DNA of 64,000 bases from UBA7239 sp964509075 (GTDB taxonomy: Bacteria > Pseudomonadota > Gammaproteobacteria > Pseudomonadales > UBA7239), in NCBI GenBank assembly GCA_964509075.1, contig CAZDWC010000001.1:416140-480139 (forward strand). The letters are read 5' to 3'. Shown one piece after another: positions 50,098 to 58,245 of this stretch. Every line of letters begins with the position of its first letter. Position 1 is the stretch's first letter. The translations under genes and the position numbers were made by a program. Under the pieces are notes generated by a model, which saw only the letters and a program-made list of their open reading frames with translations, did not search any database and was not told where the DNA came from.

Positions 50098-50694
50098 ATG
50101 AGCAATGACGGTATAAACCACGCGCGGCGCCGTTTCCTCACTGTCGCCACCACCGGTGTCGGCGTTGCAGGAGCCGGATTTGTCGTCACCCCTTTTGTCG
50201 GTTCCTGGAACCCCAGTGCCAAGGCCAAGGCCGCAGGTGCTCCGGTCAAGGTCAATATCAGCAAGGTGGAAGCAGGCAGCATGATCGTCGCCGAATGGCG
50301 CGGTAAGCCCGTTTACATAGTGCGCCGCAGTGCTGACATGCTGGCGGGGCTTGGCAAGCTGACCGATACAGTGGCAGACCCGGAGTCCTTGAAGTCGGAT
50401 CAGCCGGAGTACTGCAAGAATGCTCATCGTTCGATCAAGGAAGAAATTCTGGTCTTGGTCGGTTTGTGTACCCACTTGGGATGTGCGCCGAAAAATCGCT
50501 TTGAAGTAGCGCCGGAAGATCTTGGCAAAGAGTGGGTTGGCGGTTTCTTCTGCCCTTGCCATGGCTCGAAGTTCGACCTCGCGGGTCGTGTATACAAGAA
50601 CGTCCCTGCGCCGTCCAATCTCACTGTGCCGCCACACCGTTTTGAAAGTGACGACATCATCGTGATCGGTGAAGATCAGAAGGGGGCTGCATGA
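50098..50694 (+). CDS. petA: Ubiquinol-cytochrome c reductase, Rieske iron-sulfur subunit
   Basis: A 198-residue bc1-complex subunit. The Tat-type N-terminus (RRRFLTVATTG) leads into a membrane anchor (about 14-35). The [2Fe-2S] ligands are in CTHLGCAPK and CPCHGSKFD. It carries electrons from ubiquinol to cytochrome c1. Its stop overlaps the start of the fused cytochrome b/c1 gene (ATGA), so the complex is translated from one transcript. Confidence 0.97.
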   Translation: MSNDGINHARRRFLTVATTGVGVAGAGFVVTPFVGSWNPSAKAKAAGAPVKVNISKVEAGSMIVAEWRGKPVYIVRRSADMLAGLGKLTDTVADPESLKSDQPEYCKNAHRSIKEEILVLVGLCTHLGCAPKNRFEVAPEDLGKEWVGGFFCPCHGSKFDLAGRVYKNVPAPSNLTVPPHRFESDDIIVIGEDQKGAA

Positions 50695-52748
50695 CATCCT
50701 GGCTTATCGGTTTGCGAGATTGGGTTGATGCGCGCCTGCCTATCATGCGTGCATGGAATACACACATGGGCCAGTACTATGCGCCCAAGAATTTCAATTT
50801 CTGGTATTTCTTCGGCGTGCTGTCGCTGCTGGTGCTTGTCAACCAGCTGCTGACAGGTATCTGGCTGACGATGTCGTTCACGCCGACATCAGAGCAAGCA
50901 TTTGCATCCGTTGAGTACATCATGCGTGATGTTGATTACGGCTGGATTCTCCGTTACATGCACTCCACTGGCGCTTCGGCGTTTTTTGCCGTGGTCTATC
51001 TGCATATGTTTCGTGGTCTTCTGTACGGATCGTACAAAAAGCCTCGTGAGCTGGTGTGGCTTTTCGGTATGTTGATTTACCTGTGCTTGATGGCAGAGGG
51101 TTTCATGGGTTATGTGCTGCCATGGGGCCAGATGTCTTACTGGGGTGCTCAGGTAATCATTTCACTGTTTGGTGCTATTCCTGTAATTGGTGAAGACATT
51201 GTGCAGTGGGTGCGCGGCGATTACCTGATTTCCGGTATTACCCTGAATCGTTTTTTTGCATTGCATGTGGTGGCGATTCCGCTGATTCTGGTGGCGCTGG
51301 TCGTCATGCATTTGCTGGCACTGCACGAAGTAGGTTCCAACAACCCGGACGGTGTCGAAATCAAGAAAACCAAAGGTCCGGATGGCAAGCCGCTCGATGG
51401 CGTTCCTTTTCATCCGTATTACACCGTGCATGATCTGGTGGGTATCGCGGTATTCCTGTTCGTTTTCTGTTTCATCCTGTTCTTCATGCCTGAGATGGGT
51501 GGTTTCTTCCTTGAGCATGCAAACTTTGAAGAAGCCAACTCGCTGAAAACGCCGGCTCATATTGCGCCTGTCTGGTATTACACGCCGTTTTATTCCATGT
51601 TGCGTGCAGTTCCAGACAAGTTTGGCGGCTTCCTGGTGATGGCGGCAGCTATTGCCATCATGTTTGTATTGCCATGGCTTGATAAGTCTCCGGTCAAGTC
51701 CATCCGCTATAAGGGCAATCTCAGCCGCATTGCGATAGTACTGTTCTCGGCATCTTTTATCATTCTGGGTGTCTTGGGTGTGAAGGCGCCTTCACCTGCA
51801 CGTACTGCGCTTGCTCAGGTTTGCACGGTACTGTACTTCGCGTTTTTCCTGTTGATGCCGCTGTACACCTGGCTGGAAAAAGCCAAGCCGGAGCCCAAGC
51901 GTATTACCATGAATGGCGGTATGGGCTTCTGGAAATTCCTGGGCGCAGTGACGTTGGTGGGTTTGCTGGCTTTCCTCCCGCTGAAAGCGGTGGGGTCAGA
52001 AGTTGAAAAGTCCTGTGGCAGCATTGAATGTGATGCTTTCGAGCCCGATTTGCACAACAAGGACTCCTTGCAGCGCGGTGCCAAATATTTCACCAACTAC
52101 TGCATGGGCTGCCACGCTCTGTCATACATGCGCTATGAGCGTATGGGTACGGATCTGGATATTCCTGCTGAAGTAGTACAGCAAAACCTTAATTTCGCCG
52201 GTGGTAACATCGGCGGATTGATGACAGTGGCGGCCCCGGCCAAGATGCAGAAAAAATGGTTCGGTGCCACGCCGCCGGATTTGACGCTGGTGTCTCGTGC
52301 ACGTAGTCCTGAATGGCTGTATACCTATCTGCGTAACTTCCACAAGGATGAAAAGCGCCCTTACGGCGTCAACAACCGTGTGTTCAAGGATGTGGGTATG
52401 CCACACGTCATGCTGGAATTGCAAGGCATGGCTGAGTGCGCCCCTGGCCCACTTCACGGCGAACACGGCGGCGTCAAGCGTGACCCGCTGACACGTGAAG
52501 AGGTTATCTATGATGCAGATGGCAAGCTTGGCAATCCTTGCGGTCGTCTCAATGTTGCCAAGGCAGGAAAAATGACCGGCGAACAGTTTGATACGGCTGT
52601 GGCAGATATGGTGAATTTCCTTGCCTATGTTGGCGAGCCTGCTGCCCTGAAGCGTCAGCACATGGGCGTGTATGCGCTGTTCTTTGTGTCGCTGTTTTTC
52701 GTGGTGGCCTGGTTGCTGAACCGCGAATACTGGAAAGACGTGCATTGA
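50691..52748 (+). CDS. petBC: Fused cytochrome b / cytochrome c1 of the bc1 complex
   Basis: One 685-residue frame encodes both heme subunits. Residues 1 to about 405 are cytochrome b, with the four heme histidines in YMHSTGAS, YLHMFRG, FALHVV and VMHLLALHE, and the Qo motif in the PVWY form (APVWYYTPF). Residues from about 407 begin MNGGMGFWKFLGAV, which looks like the start and signal peptide of cytochrome c1. The c-type heme site CMGCH, a MPHVMLELQG segment and a C-terminal anchor (LFFVSLFFVVAWLL) follow. In Bradyrhizobium, fbcH is similarly fused and is cut after translation into b and c1. A signal-peptidase-like site near KAVGS would allow the same here. A terminator follows. Confidence 0.95.
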   Translation: MTSWLIGLRDWVDARLPIMRAWNTHMGQYYAPKNFNFWYFFGVLSLLVLVNQLLTGIWLTMSFTPTSEQAFASVEYIMRDVDYGWILRYMHSTGASAFFAVVYLHMFRGLLYGSYKKPRELVWLFGMLIYLCLMAEGFMGYVLPWGQMSYWGAQVIISLFGAIPVIGEDIVQWVRGDYLISGITLNRFFALHVVAIPLILVALVVMHLLALHEVGSNNPDGVEIKKTKGPDGKPLDGVPFHPYYTVHDLVGIAVFLFVFCFILFFMPEMGGFFLEHANFEEANSLKTPAHIAPVWYYTPFYSMLRAVPDKFGGFLVMAAAIAIMFVLPWLDKSPVKSIRYKGNLSRIAIVLFSASFIILGVLGVKAPSPARTALAQVCTVLYFAFFLLMPLYTWLEKAKPEPKRITMNGGMGFWKFLGAVTLVGLLAFLPLKAVGSEVEKSCGSIECDAFEPDLHNKDSLQRGAKYFTNYCMGCHALSYMRYERMGTDLDIPAEVVQQNLNFAGGNIGGLMTVAAPAKMQKKWFGATPPDLTLVSRARSPEWLYTYLRNFHKDEKRPYGVNNRVFKDVGMPHVMLELQGMAECAPGPLHGEHGGVKRDPLTREEVIYDADGKLGNPCGRLNVAKAGKMTGEQFDTAVADMVNFLAYVGEPAALKRQHMGVYALFFVSLFFVVAWLLNREYWKDVH

Positions 52749-52752
52749 TTAG

Positions 52753-52803
52753 ATACCCCTGCGGGTATTAATGAACAGGGCGGCGCAAGCTGCCCTGTTT
52801 TTG
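52753..52803 (+). terminator. Terminator region after the bc1 genes
   Basis: A small hairpin ATACCC-CTGC-GGGTAT (52753-52768) is followed by the main terminator AACAGGGC-GGC-GCAA-GCT-GCCCTGTTTTT (about 52774-52803). It separates petABC from sspA. Confidence 0.88.
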
Positions 52804-52835
52804 TTTTCTGAATGCTTCAGGAGTGAGATCTGTTT

Positions 52836-53483
52836 ATGGCTATTGTGACCCGTCGTTCAACCATGGCCCTGTTTTCTGATGGCGCCAGCCATCTGAGCCA
52901 CTGCGTTCGTATCGTGCTGGCAGAGAAAGATATTACGGTTGAAATCATTGATACCAGTCCGGCAGACATTCCGGAAGAGGTTTCCGAGTACAACCCTTAC
53001 AACAGCTTGCCCACTCTTGTTGACCGCGATCTGGCTCTCTATGACTCCTGGGTGATGATGGAATATCTCGACGAGCGCTTTCCGCATCCTCCATTGCTGC
53101 CTGTTTATCCGGTTACTCGCGCCCAGACTCGTTTGTTGCACAAACGCATGGATCGCGACTGGGGTCGCCTGATTGAAATCATTGGCAGCGGAGACAAGGC
53201 TCTTGCTAGCAAGGCTGCGAAGGAATTGAAAGAGAATTTGATGACGATCGCGCCAGTCTTCAATGAGAAGCCGTATTTTATGAGTGACGAGCTGACTCTG
53301 GTTGATTGCTGTCTGGTGCCGATCTTGTGGCGTCTGCCTGCCTTGGGTATCGATTTGCCGAATAATAAACAGACCAAGCCGTTACATGATTACATGGAGC
53401 GTATGTTCAAGCGTCGCGCATTCCGCGCCAGTTTGAGTGAACAGGAAAAAGAAATTCGTCCTGATCGCGTTGAGCATAAGTAA
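52836..53483 (+). CDS. sspA: Stringent starvation protein A
   Basis: A 215-residue glutathione-S-transferase-fold protein that binds RNA polymerase. The sequence MALFSDGASHLSHCVRIVLAEK and the YNPYNSLPTLVDRDL stretch are typical. Family members lack glutathione transferase activity. It precedes sspB by 15 bp, the conserved sspA-sspB order next to the bc1 genes in many gammaproteobacteria. Confidence 0.96.
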   Translation: MAIVTRRSTMALFSDGASHLSHCVRIVLAEKDITVEIIDTSPADIPEEVSEYNPYNSLPTLVDRDLALYDSWVMMEYLDERFPHPPLLPVYPVTRAQTRLLHKRMDRDWGRLIEIIGSGDKALASKAAKELKENLMTIAPVFNEKPYFMSDELTLVDCCLVPILWRLPALGIDLPNNKQTKPLHDYMERMFKRRAFRASLSEQEKEIRPDRVEHK

Positions 53484-53498
53484 GCGCGAGTCGTTTAT

Positions 53499-53894
53499 AT
53501 GTTGTCCAGTAAATCCTATCTTGCCCGTGCGCTGTATGAGTGGATACTGGACAGTGGTTGCACGCCACACATAGTGGTAAACGCCATGGATTCTGGTGCG
53601 GTAGTGCCACAACAGTTTGTCAAAAATGGCCAGATAGTCCTCAATATCGCACCAACAGCGGTAGTTGGCTTGCTGATAGACAAGTCGGCGCTTGCATTCA
53701 ATGCGCGTTTTGGTGGTGTGGCCATGGATATTCATGTGCCGATGCGTGCGCTCATGGGGATTTACGCAAGGGAAAATGGTCGCGGTATGATGTTCGAGTC
53801 TGACGAAGCGCCAGAGCCGGAGCAGACGCCGCCGCCTTCAGGTGGATCATCTGGTTCACAGCAAGGCAGGCCATCGTTGCGTGTGGTGAAATAG
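53499..53894 (+). CDS. sspB: ClpXP protease specificity-enhancing factor SspB
   Basis: A 131-residue adaptor that delivers ssrA-tagged proteins to ClpXP. It begins SKSYLARALYEWILDSGCTPH, the family N-terminus, and keeps the NIAPTAVVGL substrate groove. After a Pro/Ser/Gly linker the C-terminal ClpX-binding tail RPSLRVVK is present. The downstream gene converges after 17 bp. Confidence 0.96.
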   Translation: MLSSKSYLARALYEWILDSGCTPHIVVNAMDSGAVVPQQFVKNGQIVLNIAPTAVVGLLIDKSALAFNARFGGVAMDIHVPMRALMGIYARENGRGMMFESDEAPEPEQTPPPSGGSSGSQQGRPSLRVVK

Positions 53895-53911
53895 GGGCGT
53901 CTGACGTCGGT

Positions 53912-54949
53912 TCAGGCGGCCACGGCAGTGCGGTTTCGGCCATCACGTTTTGCGCAGTACAGTGCCGCATCTGCACGCTCGATCAAATCCTCAACGCTCT
54001 CACCCTGCTGATAAGTGGCAACGCCGCCAGACACGGTAATCTGCTCCACCAATTTGCCGGAGTTGCGCATGCGAACCTCTACGCGGCTGAGCATCTCCCT
54101 GACGGTCTCCGCATAGGTATTGGCGGCGTCAAGATCTGCGTTCATCAGAATTACAGCGAATTCTTCGCCGCCAAAGCGCGAGCACAGCGCCTGCACTGTG
54201 CTCTGCTGACCTGGGCAGCATTGCTGTAATACCTTGGCAAAGGTAATCAACACCTGATCGCCCATCAAATGCCCGTATTGATCGTTGAACATTTTGAAAT
54301 GGTCGATATCAAACAGAATCAGTGCCAACTTCGGTTCTGTTTGTTGCAGCAATTGCGCGAGTTGGCGATCAAAGGCCAGGCGGTTGTGAAGTTGCGTCAG
54401 GCTGTCGATAACTGCCACACGTTGGCTTTCCTGTAACTCATGGCGCAAGGCATCTATTTCATTGGCTGCGGAGACCAGTTTCTCATGCAGTCGGAGCTGG
54501 GTTCGCATGATGTCTTCGGCGCTGCTTTGCAGCACATTGATAATGTTGCCCAGCGTTTCGCTGCTCTGGGGGTGGCCCAGAATGTCCCGCTGGCGGGACA
54601 GGGTTTTCTGGAAATGCTCGGCATGCTGCACACTTTCTACTAGGCCGCCTGATACATCCCGTGCTATATGAGTGACATTGTCTTGTTGGCGCGCAATCAG
54701 TTCTACATCATCGATGAGAATGTGTTTGCGGAAAAGGCTCTCTGCTTTTTCCGGTGAGCAGCTGCCGGTGATTTGTACGCTGCGATCCAGCGAGGCATTG
54801 AGTTCTGGATCCTTGCCGCGCACATAGGTATACCATAGTGCATAGTGAACCGGGCTGGGCGGGATGTCGTGGCGCATCATGAGCGGCACAGCCTGGCGCA
54901 GGTATTGTGCGGCTTCGCGTGCGTCTTCCGGGTACTTCTGTGAATACAT
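53912..54949 (-). CDS. Cytoplasmic diguanylate cyclase (GGDEF protein)
   Basis: A 345-residue protein with no membrane segment. The N-terminal 170 residues are helical, without a nameable sensor domain (MRHDIPPSPVHYALWYTYV is seen in a class of GGDEF proteins). The GGDEF domain (about 180-340) has DSLTQLHNR, FDIDHFKMFND and the active RFGGEEF signature. The RxxD inhibitory site before the signature is missing, so product feedback may be absent. It is divergent from the YfiR/GGDEF-EAL pair, making a small c-di-GMP locus. Confidence 0.9.
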   Translation of the reverse strand: MYSQKYPEDAREAAQYLRQAVPLMMRHDIPPSPVHYALWYTYVRGKDPELNASLDRSVQITGSCSPEKAESLFRKHILIDDVELIARQQDNVTHIARDVSGGLVESVQHAEHFQKTLSRQRDILGHPQSSETLGNIINVLQSSAEDIMRTQLRLHEKLVSAANEIDALRHELQESQRVAVIDSLTQLHNRLAFDRQLAQLLQQTEPKLALILFDIDHFKMFNDQYGHLMGDQVLITFAKVLQQCCPGQQSTVQALCSRFGGEEFAVILMNADLDAANTYAETVREMLSRVEVRMRNSGKLVEQITVSGGVATYQQGESVEDLIERADAALYCAKRDGRNRTAVAA

Positions 54950-55095
54950 GGTCTGCCATTCCGGTGCTACTTTTGACAGTGTAGATGGTGGAATCTATTT
55001 TTGCCTGTGGCGTTTGTCTGTTTTTACTACCTTGAAACTGTACATAAAGGGCTCGTCTACACTGAACCTGTTTCTTTGGAAAAATCTGTAACGCC

Positions 55096-55677
55096 GTGAA
55101 AAGTCCTGGGTTGCCAGTATGGGATGGGGTATTGTCGCCTGCGCGTGCGCGTCGGCTTTTGGCTTGCTGGATGTTGCTGGCCCAGATGTCGCTGTCTGGG
55201 AGTTGCCTTGCGGTTGATGTTGCCGCAGGCGGCAGCGAGGCAGAAGTAAAGATCGCCTACATTTTCAATATCCTGAAGTTTATTCACTGGACACCATTGC
55301 CTGGTAACCAGTTGACTCTCTGCATGGATGAGAATGCATCGTTGGCTTCAGCGGCAGGTGCGTTGGAAGACAGGTTGGTTCAGGGTTACAAACTGCGTGT
55401 GATAGGTCTGCGGGAAAATTTCCAGGTACCCGGCCAGTGTCAGGTCGCTTTCATCGAGGAAAAGAATAGGGTCGAGCGCAGTCGCATGATCCAGCAGTGT
55501 CATGCTGCTGGCGTGCTGACTATAAGCGATGCACAGGATTTTACTGTGGAAGGCGGCATCATCGGGTTTGTCACTGTGCGCGGAGGTATTCGATTTATCT
55601 TGAATCTTACCCAGGCGCGTGCGGTGGGCATAGTCGTCAGTTCGCAGCTGGCTGAAACAGCATTTGAGGTGCACTGA
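55096..55677 (+). CDS. yfiR: YfiR family periplasmic protein (DUF4154)
   Basis: A 193-residue secreted protein of the YfiR/DUF4154 family. The signal peptide is long, with cleavage near SCLA. The family pattern includes KIAYIFNILKFIHW near the start, GVLTISD in the middle and IGFVTVRGGIRFILNL near the end. In Pseudomonas aeruginosa YfiR is the periplasmic repressor of the diguanylate cyclase YfiN. The start is GTG with a weak ribosome site. The partner gene begins one base after the stop, so the pair is coupled. Confidence 0.87.
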   Translation: MKSPGLPVWDGVLSPARARRLLACWMLLAQMSLSGSCLAVDVAAGGSEAEVKIAYIFNILKFIHWTPLPGNQLTLCMDENASLASAAGALEDRLVQGYKLRVIGLRENFQVPGQCQVAFIEEKNRVERSRMIQQCHAAGVLTISDAQDFTVEGGIIGFVTVRGGIRFILNLTQARAVGIVVSSQLAETAFEVH

Positions 55678-55678
55678 G

Positions 55679-58183
55679 ATGTGGAGTGCAATACGAATCT
55701 TGCTGGATGATTGGATGAAATTGCTGGTGAATTTATGGAAAAGCTGGAGTCTGCGCAGTAAGTTGCTGGCACAGTCGGTAATTGCCTGTGCGGTGGTTTT
55801 GATCTTTGCGTGCATGTTGTTGGTGATGCTTGATCAATACCGGCAGCGAGAGGCGCTTGATGAAAATTTGCGTGTTATAGGGCAGGTTCTTGGTGAAAAC
55901 AGTGCGGCAGCGATGGTTTTTGATGATACAGAGGCTGCGGGTAGCACGTTGTCGCGTTTGTCCACACATCGCAGTGTGCTGGCGGCTTGCATGTACAGGA
56001 TCGGAGGGGATGCCAGACAACCTGTATGGCATCTATTGGCGCAATATCGCCGCGAGAAGGCTTCGCTGCTGATCTGTCCTCCCGAGGGTGGACAGTCTTT
56101 GGGAATGGGATATGGCAAGGTTTTCGCCGAGGGCAAAAATCATTTTCTTGCGCATGACGTGACCTGGGATGGCCAGCGTGTAGGAGAGGTGACTTTGGTT
56201 GCGGATCTCTCGGAGCAGGATACGCGTTTGCATGAATACAGTTTGATGGCTGCGACGGTAGTATTGATAGCGGTTCTGGTTGCGGGTCTTCTCAGTGCAC
56301 CATTTGTGCGCATGTTGTTGAAGCCGCTGTTGTTGCTACACGATACGGCACATCGTATTGCGGAAAAGGAAAACTACCAGCTGCGTGCAGAGAAAATAAC
56401 GGATGACGAGATTGGTGATGTGGTCGATGCTTTCAACGGCATGCTTGATATTATCGAGCACAATCATCTGGTTCTCAGGGAGAATGAAGAAAAATTCCGC
56501 CTTCTGAGTGAGGCTGCTGCCTTTGGTATTTTTCAACTGGATGAAAAGGGTGTCATTGTCTATTGTAATCGCCAGCTATGTTTCATTGCCGGTATTGCGC
56601 GTGATGTGATTATGCAGAAAGGCTTGATGCCTGCAGTGCATCCTGAAGACGAAGATCTTTTTCTGCATCTCTTTGAAAATGTTATCGCCTCATGCACTTC
56701 GCTGCAGATTGAGGGTCGCATCCTGCACAAGGACGGTAGTGTTCTCTGGGTCAGTGTGCGCCTGTCTCCCATTCTGGATGTCATGGGCAATCTTGCTGGT
56801 TATATGGGAGCAGTATCGGATATTTCCGATATAAAGGCTGTGCATGAACAGCTGGAGCAGATGGCATTTTTTGATCCGTTGACCAAACTTGCCAATCGTC
56901 GCCTGTTTCGGGTTCAGTTAGAGAAGGCCTTGCTGGACATGCAGCGCAGTGGTCGAGGTCTGGCCTTGCTGTTGCTGGATATTGATATGTTCAAACATGT
57001 CAATGACTCATTGGGCCATGATATTGGTGATGAGCTGCTGGTGGAAATTGCCAAGCGCCTGAGAACCTGTGTTCGTGTTACAGACACTGTGTCGCGTCTT
57101 GGTGGCGATGAATTTGTATTGTTAATTGAGGATGTGGATTCCGTGCCGTTTGTGTCGCGGGTTGCCCGCAGCATTGTTGCTGCATTTGATGAGCCGCTGC
57201 TGATTGGTGAGAACGAGATACGTGTGACAACCAGTATGGGGATTGTCATTGCGCCGCGTGACGGTGATGACGAGAAACAATTGCTCAAGAATGCAGATCT
57301 TGCTTTGTATGAGTGCAAGGAGTCGGGCAGGAACAGTTACCGTTTCTTTACTGCCGAAATGAACAGGCAGTTGGAAAATTACCTCAGCTTGGAAAAGGAT
57401 CTGCGCAATGCTATCGAGCGAGAGGAGTTTATACTGCATTATCAACCCCAGATTGATCTGGGCAGCAATCGCCTCAAGGGGTTTGAGGCGCTATTGCGCT
57501 GGAGGCATCCGCAGAGGGGGTTGGTCTCGCCGCTGGACTTCATTCCAGTGGCAGAACAGACCGGTCATATTGTACAGATTGGCCGTTGGGTTTTGCGTGA
57601 AGCAGTTCGACAATTGTTGTCATTGCGCAAAAGTGGGGTTATCGGCGATGAGGTTGTTATGGCGGTTAATTTGTCCGCGAGACAATTTTCCGACAAGAAT
57701 CTTGTGCGCGATATAGAAAATATTTTGTCGGAAACTGGTCTGGCTCCAGGTAATCTGGAGTTGGAACTGACGGAAAGTATCCTGATGGAAAATATTGGTA
57801 CTGCAACGGAAACGCTGCAGTATTTGCGTGATCGCGGTGTGTTGTTGTCGGTAGATGACTTTGGTACTGGCTATTCATCCCTGAGTTATCTGAAGAAGCT
57901 GCCGATTCATATCGTCAAAGTCGATCGAAGCTTTGTCAAGGATATACCCCAGGATCATGAAGATATGGAAATTACAGCAGCGATCGTCGCCATGACCCAT
58001 CGCCTGAATTACAAAGTGGTAGCCGAAGGAGTGGAAACGCAGGCGCAGCTGCAGTTCTTGCGCGAGTGTGGCTGTGACATGGTGCAGGGATATCTGATCA
58101 GCAAGCCGTTGCCGTTTCATGAGCTGGAGTTGTTCTGCCAGCATTGGCATGGGCAGGAAATGTTGCCGCGTTATCTTAACTAA
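55679..58183 (+). CDS. YfiN-like membrane sensor with CHASE8-type, HAMP, PAS, GGDEF and EAL domains
   Basis: An 834-residue inner-membrane protein. Two membrane segments (about 33-53 and 193-213) bracket a periplasmic CHASE8-like domain. HAMP (about 215-270), PAS (about 275-395), GGDEF (about 400-560) and EAL (about 575-825) follow. GGDEF is intact (RLGGDEF) and has the RxxD inhibitory site (RVTD) five residues before. EAL is also intact: EALLRW, NLSARQF, ELTES, DDFGTGYSS and VAEGVET. It could thus both make and break c-di-GMP. In the P. aeruginosa YfiN there is no PAS or EAL, so this is an extended version. It is coupled to the YfiR-like gene upstream. Confidence 0.92.
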   Translation: MWSAIRILLDDWMKLLVNLWKSWSLRSKLLAQSVIACAVVLIFACMLLVMLDQYRQREALDENLRVIGQVLGENSAAAMVFDDTEAAGSTLSRLSTHRSVLAACMYRIGGDARQPVWHLLAQYRREKASLLICPPEGGQSLGMGYGKVFAEGKNHFLAHDVTWDGQRVGEVTLVADLSEQDTRLHEYSLMAATVVLIAVLVAGLLSAPFVRMLLKPLLLLHDTAHRIAEKENYQLRAEKITDDEIGDVVDAFNGMLDIIEHNHLVLRENEEKFRLLSEAAAFGIFQLDEKGVIVYCNRQLCFIAGIARDVIMQKGLMPAVHPEDEDLFLHLFENVIASCTSLQIEGRILHKDGSVLWVSVRLSPILDVMGNLAGYMGAVSDISDIKAVHEQLEQMAFFDPLTKLANRRLFRVQLEKALLDMQRSGRGLALLLLDIDMFKHVNDSLGHDIGDELLVEIAKRLRTCVRVTDTVSRLGGDEFVLLIEDVDSVPFVSRVARSIVAAFDEPLLIGENEIRVTTSMGIVIAPRDGDDEKQLLKNADLALYECKESGRNSYRFFTAEMNRQLENYLSLEKDLRNAIEREEFILHYQPQIDLGSNRLKGFEALLRWRHPQRGLVSPLDFIPVAEQTGHIVQIGRWVLREAVRQLLSLRKSGVIGDEVVMAVNLSARQFSDKNLVRDIENILSETGLAPGNLELELTESILMENIGTATETLQYLRDRGVLLSVDDFGTGYSSLSYLKKLPIHIVKVDRSFVKDIPQDHEDMEITAAIVAMTHRLNYKVVAEGVETQAQLQFLRECGCDMVQGYLISKPLPFHELELFCQHWHGQEMLPRYLN

Positions 58184-58245
58184 TCCGCGTTGGCAAAAAA
58201 GAATGCCATGTTTCGGCCATGTCCCGGTGCTGTTACCATGCTGCC

